Assembly (NCBI GenBank): GCA_034769895.1 | Contig: JAWRYS010000687.1 | Location: 17,647 to 81,646 of the forward strand | Direction of reading: 5' to 3' | DNA: 64,000 nt | Source: Magicicada septendecula | Lineage: Eukaryota > Arthropoda > Insecta > Hemiptera > Cicadidae | In this document: in pieces, positions 34,456 through 46,270 of the stretch | Position numbering within the stretch: the stretch's first letter is position 1 | How the letters are laid out: every line of letters starts with the position of its first letter | Translations under genes and position numbers: made by a program | The notes under the pieces: generated by a model | Told to the model about the DNA's origin: nothing | Databases searched by the model: none | What the model saw: the letters and a program-made list of their open reading frames with translations, nothing else

Positions 34456-34483
<28 letters not shown>
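34456..34483 (-). repeat. Poly(A) tract (28), copy 6
   Basis: Uninterrupted run of 28, preceded by a private tagc instead of taga. Confidence 0.9.
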
Positions 34484-34486
<3 letters not shown>

Positions 34487-34847
34487 AAGGGGAGGGGTAG
34501 GAAAATCGGGAAGATGAAATGGGGCAAGGATCATTAAAGGGTCAATAGCTAGGAGTAAGGGTAAGGACCTGGTTCCCTCCGAAAAGGAAAATGACTGGAG
34601 AAAACCAAGGCTCGCGTGGGCAGGGGCGCAACCCTGAAGTAGACGAACACCACTGGGACTGTGGGGAACATCTACCCGCTACCCGTTAACCTCTTCTGTG
34701 ACGGACCTTGGGTACACGTTCCTTTCGGACTCCACTCTCTGAGAAACTATCTCGCGTTGAGGTGTACTGACTGGCTTCTTCGGAATCAGAATCAAGGCAA
34801 CTTACCTCACTACTTTCACTCCGCTTTGGATTATGCTCATCATCTAA

Positions 34848-35735
34848 CTACTCTACTTGTCTTTCTTCCAATCCTTCCTTCTTTTCCTCATCTTCTACAA
34901 TTTCCCCTTCTTCGTCCACATAATCCAAATCACCATCACGACACTGCACATCCTCAGGATCTTCCAGTTGCTCCTCTGATCCATCTTCAACCGCGTCTTC
35001 GCTCAACTCCTCACCAATTTCTTCATCACATTGGTCACCAGCCGCTTCACAAGCTTCTTCACCAACTTCTTGACTAACCTCTTCTCCAATCCCATTTTCC
35101 TCAACACGTTCATCATCAACATCATCGGCATCACGTCCACTACCACCATCAGAACACTGCACATCTTCATCCTCCAGTTGCTCACCTGGTCCGCATGAAA
35201 CTTCTCTCCGTTCCTCGGAATCCTCAACACTACTTACAGAAGGCGTCTGCACATCTTCACACACTACATCATTCTCACTCACACACTCCACAACGCTGCC
35301 CCCAAATTTCTCCTCGACTTCTACCTCATCTACTTCTACCACACTTGCGGCATGAACATCCCCTTGTCCATCCACAACCTCAGAAACACTTGCAGCCCGG
35401 ACATCCCTGTGTCCATCTGCAACTTCAGACTCTACAGTCTCCCTAACACCTACAACTATACCTTCCTGTGCAGCATCCGCAGACCGCTCTTCTGCCTCTT
35501 CTGTCGATTCCACTCCTTGACCACTCTCAGCAACTGCAACGTCCTCAACATTTTCCACCCTGGAATCCAGCTGTCCAGGCTCAGGTGCAATGACTAAATT
35601 AATTTCTACTGGCGATGGTAAAGCTACACTCTCAAGTGACTTCTCACATCCCGGCGTAGGCAATGATGATGTTACCGGATCTGGATCCCTCACGAACGAT
35701 ACGGGACAAATTCTGCGGCATCTGGATTCAGCCAT
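34848..35735 (-). CDS. ORF2 acidic protein, truncated at 295, copy 6
   Basis: The same codon-296 TAG. Private changes are Gly203Ala and Ala260Pro. It keeps Asp122. The remnant 3' part runs to about 34686. Confidence 0.55.
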   Translation of the reverse strand: MAESRCRRICPVSFVRDPDPVTSSLPTPGCEKSLESVALPSPVEINLVIAPEPGQLDSRVENVEDVAVAESGQGVESTEEAEERSADAAQEGIVVGVRETVESEVADGHRDVRAASVSEVVDGQGDVHAASVVEVDEVEVEEKFGGSVVECVSENDVVCEDVQTPSVSSVEDSEERREVSCGPGEQLEDEDVQCSDGGSGRDADDVDDERVEENGIGEEVSQEVGEEACEAAGDQCDEEIGEELSEDAVEDGSEEQLEDPEDVQCRDGDLDYVDEEGEIVEDEEKKEGLEERQVE

Positions 35736-36745
35736 GACGTCCTCTTCGAGTCCTGTAACTCAGTATTAACTGACGTGTTCTTAGGCTCTTGTATTGATCC
35801 ACAGAAGTTATTCCGCTTTTCTTCTTCTGCTTCACCTTCTTCATCCACTACTCTCCCAGGCACTTGTACTTCCTCTTGAACCTTTACAGTGTCCTTTTTC
35901 TCCGAATAGGAATAACGCCTTGGTACAGGCTCCCTACTTGCCGATGTTTGTTCCCTAATATAATTTCTTCTTCCCCTGTTAATTTCGTATTTCTTTGTTT
36001 TCTGTGCTGTAGCTGTTGTTACCGTCTTCACACTTGCCACCCCCTTGTAGCCTCCATTACTTCCGGAATATTCAGGCTTTCTAAACGTCTCTTGTGTTCT
36101 CCTCCAACCACCATGTTTTTCCTTTTTGGCTCTTCCTGATGAACCACTGGAGTATTGGACATCTGCGGCATCTCTTCCCCGGGACTCGTCAACCTCCTGG
36201 ACCGTTCTTGAAACCACACACAGCCGTTCAAGGTCCGCAAAACAACGTGGACGGTCCGCGAATACTAAACGAGATCTCTCTTGGGGAGTCAGTCCTTCCA
36301 GAATCGCTTGTACCAATTCTGTCTCGGGCAACCCCAACCTTAACACCCGGGCAGCTTTCCGTATATCGTGCACGAAGTCCCCTAACGCCTCTCCGTTGGC
36401 CTGTAGGCGATAGAATCTTTCAAGCTTAAGCAGGGCACGTCGTCGAATGGGTAGGAAGAAGTTCAACACCTCCCCATAGAAAGCATCCACACTGTCACCC
36501 CGACGCAGAGTGTTGGTGACCAACCCTGCCAATGAACCCCGGCAATACGGGTATATAAGGGACAAGACCTCCCCATCGGACACCCCCGGGAAATCTGCCA
36601 ACTGCAGAACAAGATCTAAGAAAACTAGCAACTGCTCCTCATCTATTCCATCTAACACTGAAAGTTTCTGGAGAACTCCTGAAAGAGGGTGGGGCAATTT
36701 CTGATAGCATACCGCCGCCAGAATTGCACAATTCAAAACAAACAA
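35690..36745 (-). CDS. ORF1 Gag capsid protein, copy 6
   Basis: Open for 351 codons, no methionine. It carries private His90Tyr and Gln105Leu at the start of the capsid C-terminal lobe, with Leu144/Val145 and Ser269Ala. Both private changes fall in the most family-conserved part, so this copy may be under relaxed constraint. Confidence 0.85.
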   Translation of the reverse strand: MFVLNCAILAAVCYQKLPHPLSGVLQKLSVLDGIDEEQLLVFLDLVLQLADFPGVSDGEVLSLIYPYCRGSLAGLVTNTLRRGDSVDAFYGEVLNFFLPIRRRALLKLERFYRLQANGEALGDFVHDIRKAARVLRLGLPETELVQAILEGLTPQERSRLVFADRPRCFADLERLCVVSRTVQEVDESRGRDAADVQYSSGSSGRAKKEKHGGWRRTQETFRKPEYSGSNGGYKGVASVKTVTTATAQKTKKYEINRGRRNYIREQTSASREPVPRRYSYSEKKDTVKVQEEVQVPGRVVDEEGEAEEEKRNNFCGSIQEPKNTSVNTELQDSKRTSWLNPDAAEFVPYRS

Positions 36746-37371
36746 TCATAAAACAAATCCCCACTAAACACCTAACACAAACATAACCTACAAAAAAATA
36801 TTCACAAGAATCAGAAAAAACCCAATTACTGTCCTTCCTTTGAGCGACCCCCGGGTTCTCTAGCGCTGCGGAGACCTGGCCTACTTCGGAACCATCTACT
36901 CACACCACAGAAGGAGACAAGCAACAACCAACAATACTGAACACACATCACATCAAACATCAATTCGACACACACGTCTCACCAACACATAACTCACAGA
37001 AAGCAACTAGCAATCAGAATTCATAATTCGGGAACTAGTAATCAAAAGTTAACAGGAATTAAGTCGGTGACGGTACCGACATCCGATCGGGCCATACCGC
37101 ATCCCGCTAATGTCACACGCTAAACTCCGACCCTGAATCAGCCGCGTTCTATCACCCAGGCAACTCTTGAAACCCCCCCGGTAGTTCAACCTCTCAAATT
37201 TTCTAAACACCAATACCCGCCCCGTGGTGCGACCAGACTCACAAGTTATATGACCTAAACTAGCCTACACGGGCATATACCTAAAAAAAAAAACAATGGC
37301 ATAACAATAGCATAGTATTTCCGAGTTTGCAAGCCCCGTCACACCCAAGGACCCAAGGGTTCCCCTCGAAT

Positions 37372-37390
37372 GAACCACGCTCTGCTACCA
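37372..37390 (-). promoter_or_regulatory. tRNA-iMet primer-binding site, copy 6
   Basis: Identical site, two bases from the LTR end at 37393. Confidence 0.75.
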
Positions 37391-37392
37391 TT

Positions 37393-38731
37393 TGTAACCC
37401 CTCTTTCCTTTTTATGCTGTATATAAATTTTTTTTTGTATTTTATTTTGTTTTTTGTACTTATATTTTTTTTTGAAAGAGAAGCCACAAGTTATTTAAAA
37501 CTAGGCCGGAGCCTAGAGAAGTCAAAAATGTGCTGGGTCCAGTATGACGGGACTTACAATGAAACTCGGCTGTAATATAACAATAACAACTTTTATTTTG
37601 CCCCCATAATTCGTTACATATATATATATATCCTGCAAATCACATCGTTATCACATGTCCAGGGCAATAGCCCTCAAAATACATAATAAACAAATAATTT
37701 TCATATCCTTAATCGTGTCAAGACAATAGCTTCCTATCCCTATAAACATATATATATATATATATATCTGGTAACATTCTGTAATTATGTAACTTCCCCC
37801 CCCTTTTTGTTACTAACACTTAACATTGACAACACGTACAGAAACATAAAGACACATACACTCGTAATTATATACATATATTATAAACACCTAATACCCT
37901 TGGAATACGCATGCTCAACAGGCAGTGTTTCTACAAAGCCCTAAAACCGGCAATCATAAATGTTCGCCCTTCAGTCACCGTCATTCATCAATTTCCATTA
38001 ATTTAAATAATTAAGAAAAACCCCCGAAAGGATGATAATCACTCATAAACCATAAGAGAGACCGGACCGCCCATATGTATAGATAGCATCTGATAATTGG
38101 CCCACCATGAGCATATGAAATTCTTTAAGTTTCTTAGACATCACATAAATGAGAAAAATCCTCATCACCTGATTTTAAGCAATTGGTATGAGTCAATTTT
38201 TGTTTTACAAATCCAGATGCATACATGTACCAGTATAGGCTTTTACAATGTCAAAAAAAATTAATCAGTATATGCTTTTACAAGGTCAAAAAAATTAATC
38301 AGTATATGCTTTTACAAGGTTAAAAAAAATTAATCAGTATATGCCCAGAAAAATATGAAAGTTCTTTTCTGTTAAAGCCGGATGGCTGTATATAAATGAG
38401 TTTATAATAACTGACTGTTGTATCCTAGCGGATGTGGGAGCGCGCCAGCCTGTACTTAACCATGTGTGACAGGAATCAAACCTGCCTTAAACTGCATGAA
38501 CGTGTGCCTGGCAAAAACTATGTCCCCTTTTATCCCACGAAAACAGCCTAAAAAAAGAAAACGAAACCCCCCCCCAGCCCTTACATGTTAAACCAAAATG
38601 AAATTAAAATATAAACCCCGTTCTGAACCAGCCGGAACAGAACCCCGAACATGTGACATAAATTTTGTAGTAAGCATAGTAATGACTATTGGCTATATAT
38701 GAAAATATTTAAGTGTAAAAAATCTCTAGCA
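37393..38731 (-). repeat. LTR between copies 6 and 7
   Basis: 1339 bp. It carries gatgcatac near 38217, shared with the LTRs of copies 8 and 10. Confidence 0.55.
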
Positions 38732-40914
38732 CGCTCCCCCAGTGCAGCACACAATTACAAACATCGTACTTAGTTTTATGAAGTTAAATTATTAAAGTCA
38801 CATGATGTTCAGAATGAATGTTCAGCTGACACACCCTATAGTAGACTGTCTAGCCACGTGGGCACATGGTTTCAAAAGAAATTTAAACTGTGAATCAGGA
38901 GCACGGCAGGCCCGGCCAACGAAAAATAAAAGAGTTCATATCACCTTAATTATGAGCATGTGCTTCATCTTGAGTGTGTTCACCAGACTCCCTCCTCCGA
39001 ACAGGTGTGTGTATGATGGTTCATGGCTGATGAGGATGTCGTTATATCAGCGTCGACCAGCATCTCTGGCTTAGGCGAGAACCCTGGGAATTCATAAAAA
39101 TTAGAAATGCTGTTCATGAAATTTTTCCACCCAAGTTCCCAGGTAAATAACCTCAGAACGGGCCTTCCACCAACTCAAGATAAATGCACAAAGTTTCGGT
39201 TATTATTTCTTTGCAAATTGCTTAAAGAGTAGTAATGTCTACCATGGGATGATTAACTCAAAAAATAAAAAGATATTATTAAAAGGCATAGAGTAACAGT
39301 CACTTGCACGAGCTCTTAACACGCGCCGACAGAATCCAACAGGTTAGATTGCCACGTGGTGGCACAATTATTGCAATTTGCCAAAAAATGATCACATTCA
39401 AGGCACTCACAGTTGCACACAACTAAAATATTAATAGTGTTTCCTCTAAGGGTGGTCTCACAAGTTATTTTTACTACCATAATTAATTAAGAAAACACGC
39501 GTGCCGTCTGTTGCCTGCACGTGCACAATTCAACTCCATGCCTACGCACTGACTTTAGCTTATAATTTATATAACGCTCTATGCAACAATTACAGTGACT
39601 CTTATATTATAATAATCATAAAAAGAATATGAGCTGTCTATACTGAACGTTAAATAAATCTTTTAAGGCACACACTGCCCGGTCGCACCAAACCATTCGT
39701 CTTTCTCATACGGCTGCATAAATTTCGTTAATTAAATTTAATTATTTTTGACTCACACAATAAGATGCTATGATCACTTACCGGGAAGTCTCGTAAATTT
39801 AGCCTGCCATCAGAGTAGAAGAAAGAACGGCGTAGTACAATCTGTTCGGATCAGGAGTCTGTTGTTTCTCTGAGTGCCGGTCTGTGACTGAATTCAGCAA
39901 TTACGCTGCAACAAAAAGCCCCACTGGCCCATAGAATGCTCGCGCCGCTTCAACGGTGCCGTCCAAATTTCGTCGCTCTAACTGACCTTTGCGTTCGCGT
40001 TATTTTAAAATTAATTTTCTAAAACCTTCGACTGCCGGGTTAGGCAAACACCGGCACACCCCCACCCCGAAAAGGCAACCCAGTTGCCCCACACTTAAAC
40101 TCGGGAGTGTACCCTGCAGTGTACCCCCTTCTCAAAACAAGCTGGTGGACTTCGTGGTTATGGTGGCCCAGCAGCACTTGCTCTCAGGAGAACAGAGGAA
40201 CCTCACAACTGCGTTCATTCCTCATGCGACCCTCTCCGCCATGCCAACCCCACGGGACCGCCCCAACACGTCACCCTCTCCGGTGACCATCACCTACTCA
40301 CACCGGTCCCACTCACATACTCGTCCTAAGACCAAACAAGGTATCTCCCACCTTGGTATGTGAGTGACCGCACTACCTCTCGTCCATCTCTTGGACCAAC
40401 CAGCCACATGCACGAACAAGGCATCTCCATCCCTGCCATATGGCTGGCCCACATCCCTACACAAGGGCGGACGGCCCCGCTCAGCCAGACAGAGAGGACC
40501 GCACCAAGGGCACGCGAACATTAATCTCAACTCTTACTCAACAAAACACCACGACTAGCAAGGGGGTTTTACTTCTCTACCGACGTCGATACACAACAAA
40601 TACAATTCTCTCTCTCAACAAAAACACCCGGGAAACAACCGAAGAATGCGGCATGGCTCGACCTCTACACTTACCAAAAATCAAAATCAAACCACTATGA
40701 ACAAGGAAACAACAGCACGCTATCACTCTCCATCATAACTCTCAGAACCAAAACAGGGAATACTGACGATCTCCAAGACCACGACAAATCTAAGGGCACT
40801 TTCCAACTCTCTAACTTTCTCTATGACAATCTTCCAGAACAGGGGAAACTGACAATCTCGAGGACCACAATCTAATCACTTCCGGGAAGTCTCTCTAAAC
40901 TCCTTATTGATAGA

Positions 40915-40939
40915 TTTTTTTTTTTTTTTTTTTTTTTTT
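40915..40939 (-). repeat. Poly(A) tract (25), copy 7
   Basis: Run of 25 followed by an uninterrupted G run on the plus strand, the short-copy signature. Confidence 0.9.
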
Positions 40940-41303
40940 ACTAAGGGGGGGGGTAGGAAAATCGGGAAGATGAAATGGGGCAAGGATCATTAAAGGGTCA
41001 ATAGCTAGGAGTAAGGGTAAGGACCTGGTTCCCTCCGAAAAGGAAAATGACTGGAGAAAACCAAGGCTCGCGTGGGCAGGGGCGCAACCCTGAAGTAGAC
41101 GAACACCACTGGGACTGTGGGGAACATCTACCCGCTACCCGTTAACCTCTTCTGTGACGGACCTTGGGTACACGTTCCTTTCGGACTCCACTCTCTGAGA
41201 AACTATCTCGCGTTGAGGTGTACTGACTGGCTTCTTCGGAATCAGAATCAAGGCAACTTACCTCACTACTTTCACTCCGCTTTGGATTATGCTCATCATC
41301 TAA

Positions 41304-42191
41304 CTACTCTACTTGTCTTTCTTCCAATCCTTCCTTCTTTTCCTCATCTTCTACAATTTCCCCTTCTTCGTCCACATAATCCAAATCACCATCACGACAC
41401 TGCACATCCTCAGCATCTTCCAGTTGCTCCTCTGATCCATCTTCAACCGCGTCTTCGCTCAACTCCTCACCAATTTCTTCATCACATTGGTCACCAGCCG
41501 CTTCACAAGCTTCTTCACCAACTTCTTGACTAACCTCTTCTCCAATCCCATTTTCCTCAACACGTTCATCATCAACATCATCGCCATCACGTCCACTACC
41601 ACCATCAGAACACTGCACATCTTCATCCTCCAGTTGCTCACCTGGTCCGCATGAAACTTCTCTCCGTTCCTCGGAATCCTCAACACTACTTACAGAAGGC
41701 GTCTGCACATCTTCACACACTACATCATTCTCACTCACACACTCCACAACGCTGCCCCCAAATTTCTCCTCGACTTCTACCTCATCTACTTCTACCACAC
41801 TTGCGGCATGAACATCCCCTTGTCCACCCACAACCTCAGAAACACTTGCAGCCCGGACATCCCTGTGTCCATCTGCAACTTCAGACTCTACAGTCTCCCT
41901 AACACCTACAACTATACCTTCCTGTGCAGCATCCGCAGACCGCTCTTCTGCCTCTTCTGTCGATTCCACTCCTTGACCACTCTCAGCAACTGCAACGTCC
42001 TCAACATTTTCCACCCTGGAATCCAGCTGTCCAGGCTCAGGTGCAATGACTAAATTAATTTCTACTGGCGATGGTAAAGCTACACTCTCAAGTGACTTCT
42101 CACATCCCGGCGTAGGCAATGATGATGTTACCGGATCTGGATCCCTCACGAACGATACGGGACAAATTCTGCGGCATCTGGATTCAGCCAT
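41304..42191 (-). CDS. ORF2 acidic protein, truncated at 295, copy 7
   Basis: Codon-296 TAG with Asp122Gly and Glu215Gly. The remnant runs to about 41142. It belongs to a copy whose LTR and primer-binding site are deleted. Confidence 0.52.
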   Translation of the reverse strand: MAESRCRRICPVSFVRDPDPVTSSLPTPGCEKSLESVALPSPVEINLVIAPEPGQLDSRVENVEDVAVAESGQGVESTEEAEERSADAAQEGIVVGVRETVESEVADGHRDVRAASVSEVVGGQGDVHAASVVEVDEVEVEEKFGGSVVECVSENDVVCEDVQTPSVSSVEDSEERREVSCGPGEQLEDEDVQCSDGGSGRDGDDVDDERVEENGIGEEVSQEVGEEACEAAGDQCDEEIGEELSEDAVEDGSEEQLEDAEDVQCRDGDLDYVDEEGEIVEDEEKKEGLEERQVE

Positions 42192-43201
42192 GACGTCCTC
42201 TTCGAGTCCTGTAACTCAGTATTAACTGACGTGTTCTTAGGCTCTTGTATTGATCCACAGAAGTTATTCCGCTTTTCTTCTTCTGCTTCACCTTTTTCAT
42301 CCACTACTCTCCCAGGCACTTGTACTTCCTCTTGAACCTTTACAGTGTCCTTTTTCTCCGAATAGGAATAACGCCTTGGTACAGGCTCCCTACTTGCCGA
42401 TGTTTGTTCCCTAATATAATTTCTTCTTCCCCTGTTAATTTCGTATTTCTTTGTTTTCTGTGCTGTAGCTGTTGTTACCGTCTTCACACTTGCCACCCCC
42501 TTGTAGCCTCCATTACTTCCGGAATATTCAGGCTTTCTAAACGTCTCTTGTGTTCTCCTCCAACCACCATGTTTTTCCTTTTTGGCTCTTCCTGATGAAC
42601 CACTGGAGTATTGGACATCTGCGGCATCTCTTCCCCGGGACTCGTCAACCTCCTGGACCGTTCTTGAAACCACACACAGCCGTTCAAGGTCCGCAAAACA
42701 ACGTGGACGGTCCGCGAATACTAAACGAGATCTCTCTTGGGGAGTCAGTCCTTCCAGAATCGCTTGTACCACTTCTGTCTCGGGCAACGCCAACCTTAAC
42801 ACCCGGGCAGCTTTCCGTATATCGTGCACGAAGTCCCCTAACGCCTCTCCGTTGGCCTGTAGGCGATAGAATCTTTCAAGCTTAAGCTGGGCACGTCGTC
42901 GAATGGGTAGGAAGAAGTTCAACACCTCCCCATGGAAAGCATCCACACTGTCACCCCGACGCAGAGTGTTGGTGACCAACCCTGCCAATGAACCCCGGCA
43001 ATACGGGTATATAAGGGACAAGACCTCCCCATCGGACACCCCCGGGAAATCTGCCAACTGCAGAACAAGATCTAAGAAAACTAGCAACTGCTCCTCATCT
43101 ATTCCATCTAACACTGAAAGTTTCTGGAGAACTCCTGAAAGAGGGTGGGGCAATTTCTGATAGCATACCGCCGCCAGAATTGCACAATTCAAAACAAACA
43201 A
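42146..43201 (-). CDS. ORF1 Gag capsid protein, copy 7 (promoter side deleted)
   Basis: Open for 351 codons, no methionine. It carries Ala138, Val145, Ser269Ala and Glu303Lys. The deletion at 43339 leaves only 138 nt of leader, joined directly to the distal part of the LTR. The primer-binding site, the LTR region that should hold the transcription start, and the upstream AUG candidate at about 4470 in copy 1 are all gone. Expression would have to come from elsewhere. Confidence 0.82.
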   Translation of the reverse strand: MFVLNCAILAAVCYQKLPHPLSGVLQKLSVLDGIDEEQLLVFLDLVLQLADFPGVSDGEVLSLIYPYCRGSLAGLVTNTLRRGDSVDAFHGEVLNFFLPIRRRAQLKLERFYRLQANGEALGDFVHDIRKAARVLRLALPETEVVQAILEGLTPQERSRLVFADRPRCFADLERLCVVSRTVQEVDESRGRDAADVQYSSGSSGRAKKEKHGGWRRTQETFRKPEYSGSNGGYKGVASVKTVTTATAQKTKKYEINRGRRNYIREQTSASREPVPRRYSYSEKKDTVKVQEEVQVPGRVVDEKGEAEEEKRNNFCGSIQEPKNTSVNTELQDSKRTSWLNPDAAEFVPYRS

Positions 43202-43341
43202 TCATAAAACAAATCCCCACTAAACACCTAACACAAACATAACCTACAAAAACATATTCACAAGAATCAGAAAAAACCCAATTACTGTCCTTCCTTTGAG
43301 CGACCCCCGGGTTCTCTAGCGCTGCGGAGACCTGGCCTAAA
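43202..43341 (-). other. Truncated leader and deletion junction, copy 7
   Basis: The leader stops at ...cctggccta (43339). One extra A follows, then distal LTR sequence. No primer-binding site remains. Confidence 0.9.
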
Positions 43342-43665
43342 ATAACTGACTGTTGTATCCTAGCGGATGTGGGAGCGCGCCAGCCTGTACTTAACCATGT
43401 GTGACAGGAATCAAACCTGCCTTAAACTGCATGAACGTGTGCCTGGCAAAAACTATGTCCCCTTTTATCCCCCGAAAACAGCCTAAAAAAAGAAAACGAA
43501 ACCCCCCCCAGCTCTTACATGTTAAACCAAAATGAAATTAAAATATAAACCCCGTTCTGAACCAGCCGGAACAGAACCCCGAACATGTGACATAAATTTT
43601 GTAGTAAGCATAGTAATGACTATTGGCTATATATGAAAATATTTAAGTGTAAAAAATCTCTAGCA
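43341..43665 (-). repeat. Residual LTR (distal 325 bp) of copy 7
   Basis: Only the distal part of the LTR remains, from aataactgactg to agca. The rest, with the primer-binding site and 5' leader, is deleted. The equivalent of 36884-38405 in copy 6 (1522 nt) is replaced by a single A at 43340. Confidence 0.8.
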
Positions 43666-45845
43666 CGCTCCCCCAGTGCAGCACACAATTACAAACATCG
43701 TACTTAGTTTTATGAAGTTAAATTATTAAAGTCACATGATGTTCAGAATGAATGTTCAGCTGACACACCCTATAGTAGACTGTCTAGCCACGTGGGCACA
43801 TGGTTTCAAAAGAAATTTAAACTGTGAATCAGGAGCACGGCAGGCCCGGCCAACAAAAAATAAAAGAGTTCATATCACCTTAATTATGAGCATGTGCTTC
43901 ATCTTGAGTGTGTTCACCAGACTCCCTCCTCCGAACAGGTGTGTGTATGATGGTTCATGGCTGATGAGGATGTCGTTATATCAGCGTCGACCAGCATCTC
44001 TGGCTTAGGCGAGAACCCTGGGAATTCATAAAAATTAGAAATGCTGTTCATGAAATTTGTCCACCCAAGTTCCCAGGTAAATAACCTCAGAACGGGCCTT
44101 CAACCAACTCAAGATAAATGCACAAAGTTTCGGTTATTATTTCTTTGCAAATTGCTTAAAGAGTAGTAATGTCTACCATGGGATGATTAACTCAAAAAAT
44201 AAAAAGATATTATTAAAAGGCATAGAGTAACAGTCACTTGCACGAGCTCTTAACACGCGCCGACAGAATCCAACAGGTTAGATTGCCACGTGGTGGCACA
44301 ATTATTGCAATTTGCCAAAAAATGATCACATTCAAGGCACTCACAGTTGCACACAACTAAAATATTAATAGTGTTTCCTCTAAGGGTGGTCTCACAAGTT
44401 TTTTTTACTGCCATAATTAATTAAGAAAACACGCGTGCCGTCTGTTGCCTGCACGTGCACAATTCAACTCCATGCCTACGCACTGACTTTAGCTTATAAT
44501 TTATATAACGCTCTATGCAACAATTACAGTGACTCTTATATTATAATAATCATAAAAAGAATATGAGCTGTCTATACTGAACGTTAAATAAATCTTTTAA
44601 GGCACACACTGCCCGGTCGCACCAAACCATTCGTCTTTCTCATACGGCTGCATAAATTTCGTTAATTAAATTTAATTATTTTTGACTCACACAATAAGAT
44701 GCTATGATCACTTACCGGGAAGTCTCGTAAATTTAGCCTGCCATCAGAGTAGAAGAAAGAACGGCGTAGTACAATCTGTTCGGATCAGGAGTCTGTTGTT
44801 TCTCTGAGTGCCGGTCTGTGACTGAATTCAGCAATTACGCTGCAACAAAAAGCCCCACTGGCCCATAGAATGCTCGCGCCGCTTCAACGGTGCCGTCCAA
44901 ATTTCGTCGCTCTAACTGACCTTTGCGTTCGCGTTATTTTAAAATTAATTTTCTAAAACCTTCGACTGCCGGGTTAGGCAAACACCGGCACACCCCCACC
45001 CCGAAAAGGCAACCCAGTTGCCCCACACTTAAACACGGGAGAGTACCCTGCAGTGTACCCCCTTCTCAAAACAAGCTGGTGGACTTCGTGGTTATGGTGG
45101 CCCAGCAGCACTTGCTCTCAGGAGAACAGAGGAACCTCACAACTGCGTTCATTCCTCATGCGACCCTCTCCGCCATGCCAACCCCACGGGACCGCCCCAA
45201 CACGTCACCCTCTCCGGTGACCATCACCTACTCACACCGGTCCCACTCACATACTCGTCCTAAGACCAAACAAGGTATCTCCCACCTTGGTATGTGAGTG
45301 ACCGCACTACCTCTCGTCCATCTCTTGGACCAACCAGCCACATGCACCAACAAGGCATCTCCATCCCTGCCATATGGCTGGCCCACATCCCTACACAAGG
45401 GCGGACGGCCCCGCTCAGCCAGACAGAGAGGACCGCACCAAGGGCACGCGAACATTAATCTCAACTCTTACTCAACAAAACACCACGACTAGCAAGGGGG
45501 TTTTACTTCTCTACCGACGTCGATACACAACAAATACAATTCTCTCTCTCAACAAAAACACCCGGGAAACAACCGAAGAATGCGGCATGGCTCGACCTCT
45601 ACACTTACCAAAAATCAAAATCAAACCACTATGAACAAGGAAACAACAGCACGCTATCACTCTCCATCATAACTCTCAGAACCAAAACAGGGAATACTGA
45701 CGATCTCCAAGACCACGACAAATCTAAGGGCACTTTCCAACTCTCTAACTTTCTCTATGACAATCTTCCAGAACAGGGGAAACTGACAATCTCGAGGACC
45801 ACAATCTAATCACTTCCGGGAAGTCTCTCTAAACTCCTTATTGAT

Positions 45846-45848
<3 letters not shown>

Positions 45849-45906
<58 letters not shown>
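45849..45906 (-). repeat. Poly(A) tract (58), copy 8
   Basis: The longest run in the window. Confidence 0.9.
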
Positions 45907-45909
<3 letters not shown>

Positions 45910-46270
45910 AAGGGGAGGGGTAGGAAAATCGGGAAGATGAAATGGGGCAAGGATCATTAAAGGGTCAATAGCTAGGAGTAAGGGTAAGGACCTGGTTCCC
46001 TCCGAAAAGGAAAATGACTGGAGAAAACCAAGCCTCGCGTGGGCAGGGGCGCAACCCTGAAGTAGACGAACACCACTGGGACTGTGGGGAACATCTACCC
46101 GCTACCCGTTAACCTCTTCTGTGACGGACCTTGGGTACACGTTCCTTTCGGACTCCACTCTCTGAGAAACTATCTCGCGTTGAGGTGTACTGACTGGCTT
46201 CTTCGGAATCAGAATCAAGGCAACTTACCTCACTACTTTCACTCCGCTTTGGATTATGCTCATCATCTAA

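Larger units (their letters stand above)
32272..38731 (-). mobile_element. Element copy 6
   Basis: ORF1 is open with private changes His90Tyr and Gln105Leu. ORF2 is truncated at codon 296. Leader and LTR variants (gacatccg near 37080, gatgcatac near 38217) are shared with copy 8. Confidence 0.85.
38732..43665 (-). mobile_element. Element copy 7 (short form, LTR and PBS deleted)
   Basis: This unit is 4934 bp because the outer leader, the primer-binding site and roughly the 1.0 kb of LTR next to it are gone. The junction is at 43339-43341. ORF1 stays open. It is the first half of an 11.4-kb dimer with copy 8. Confidence 0.9.
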
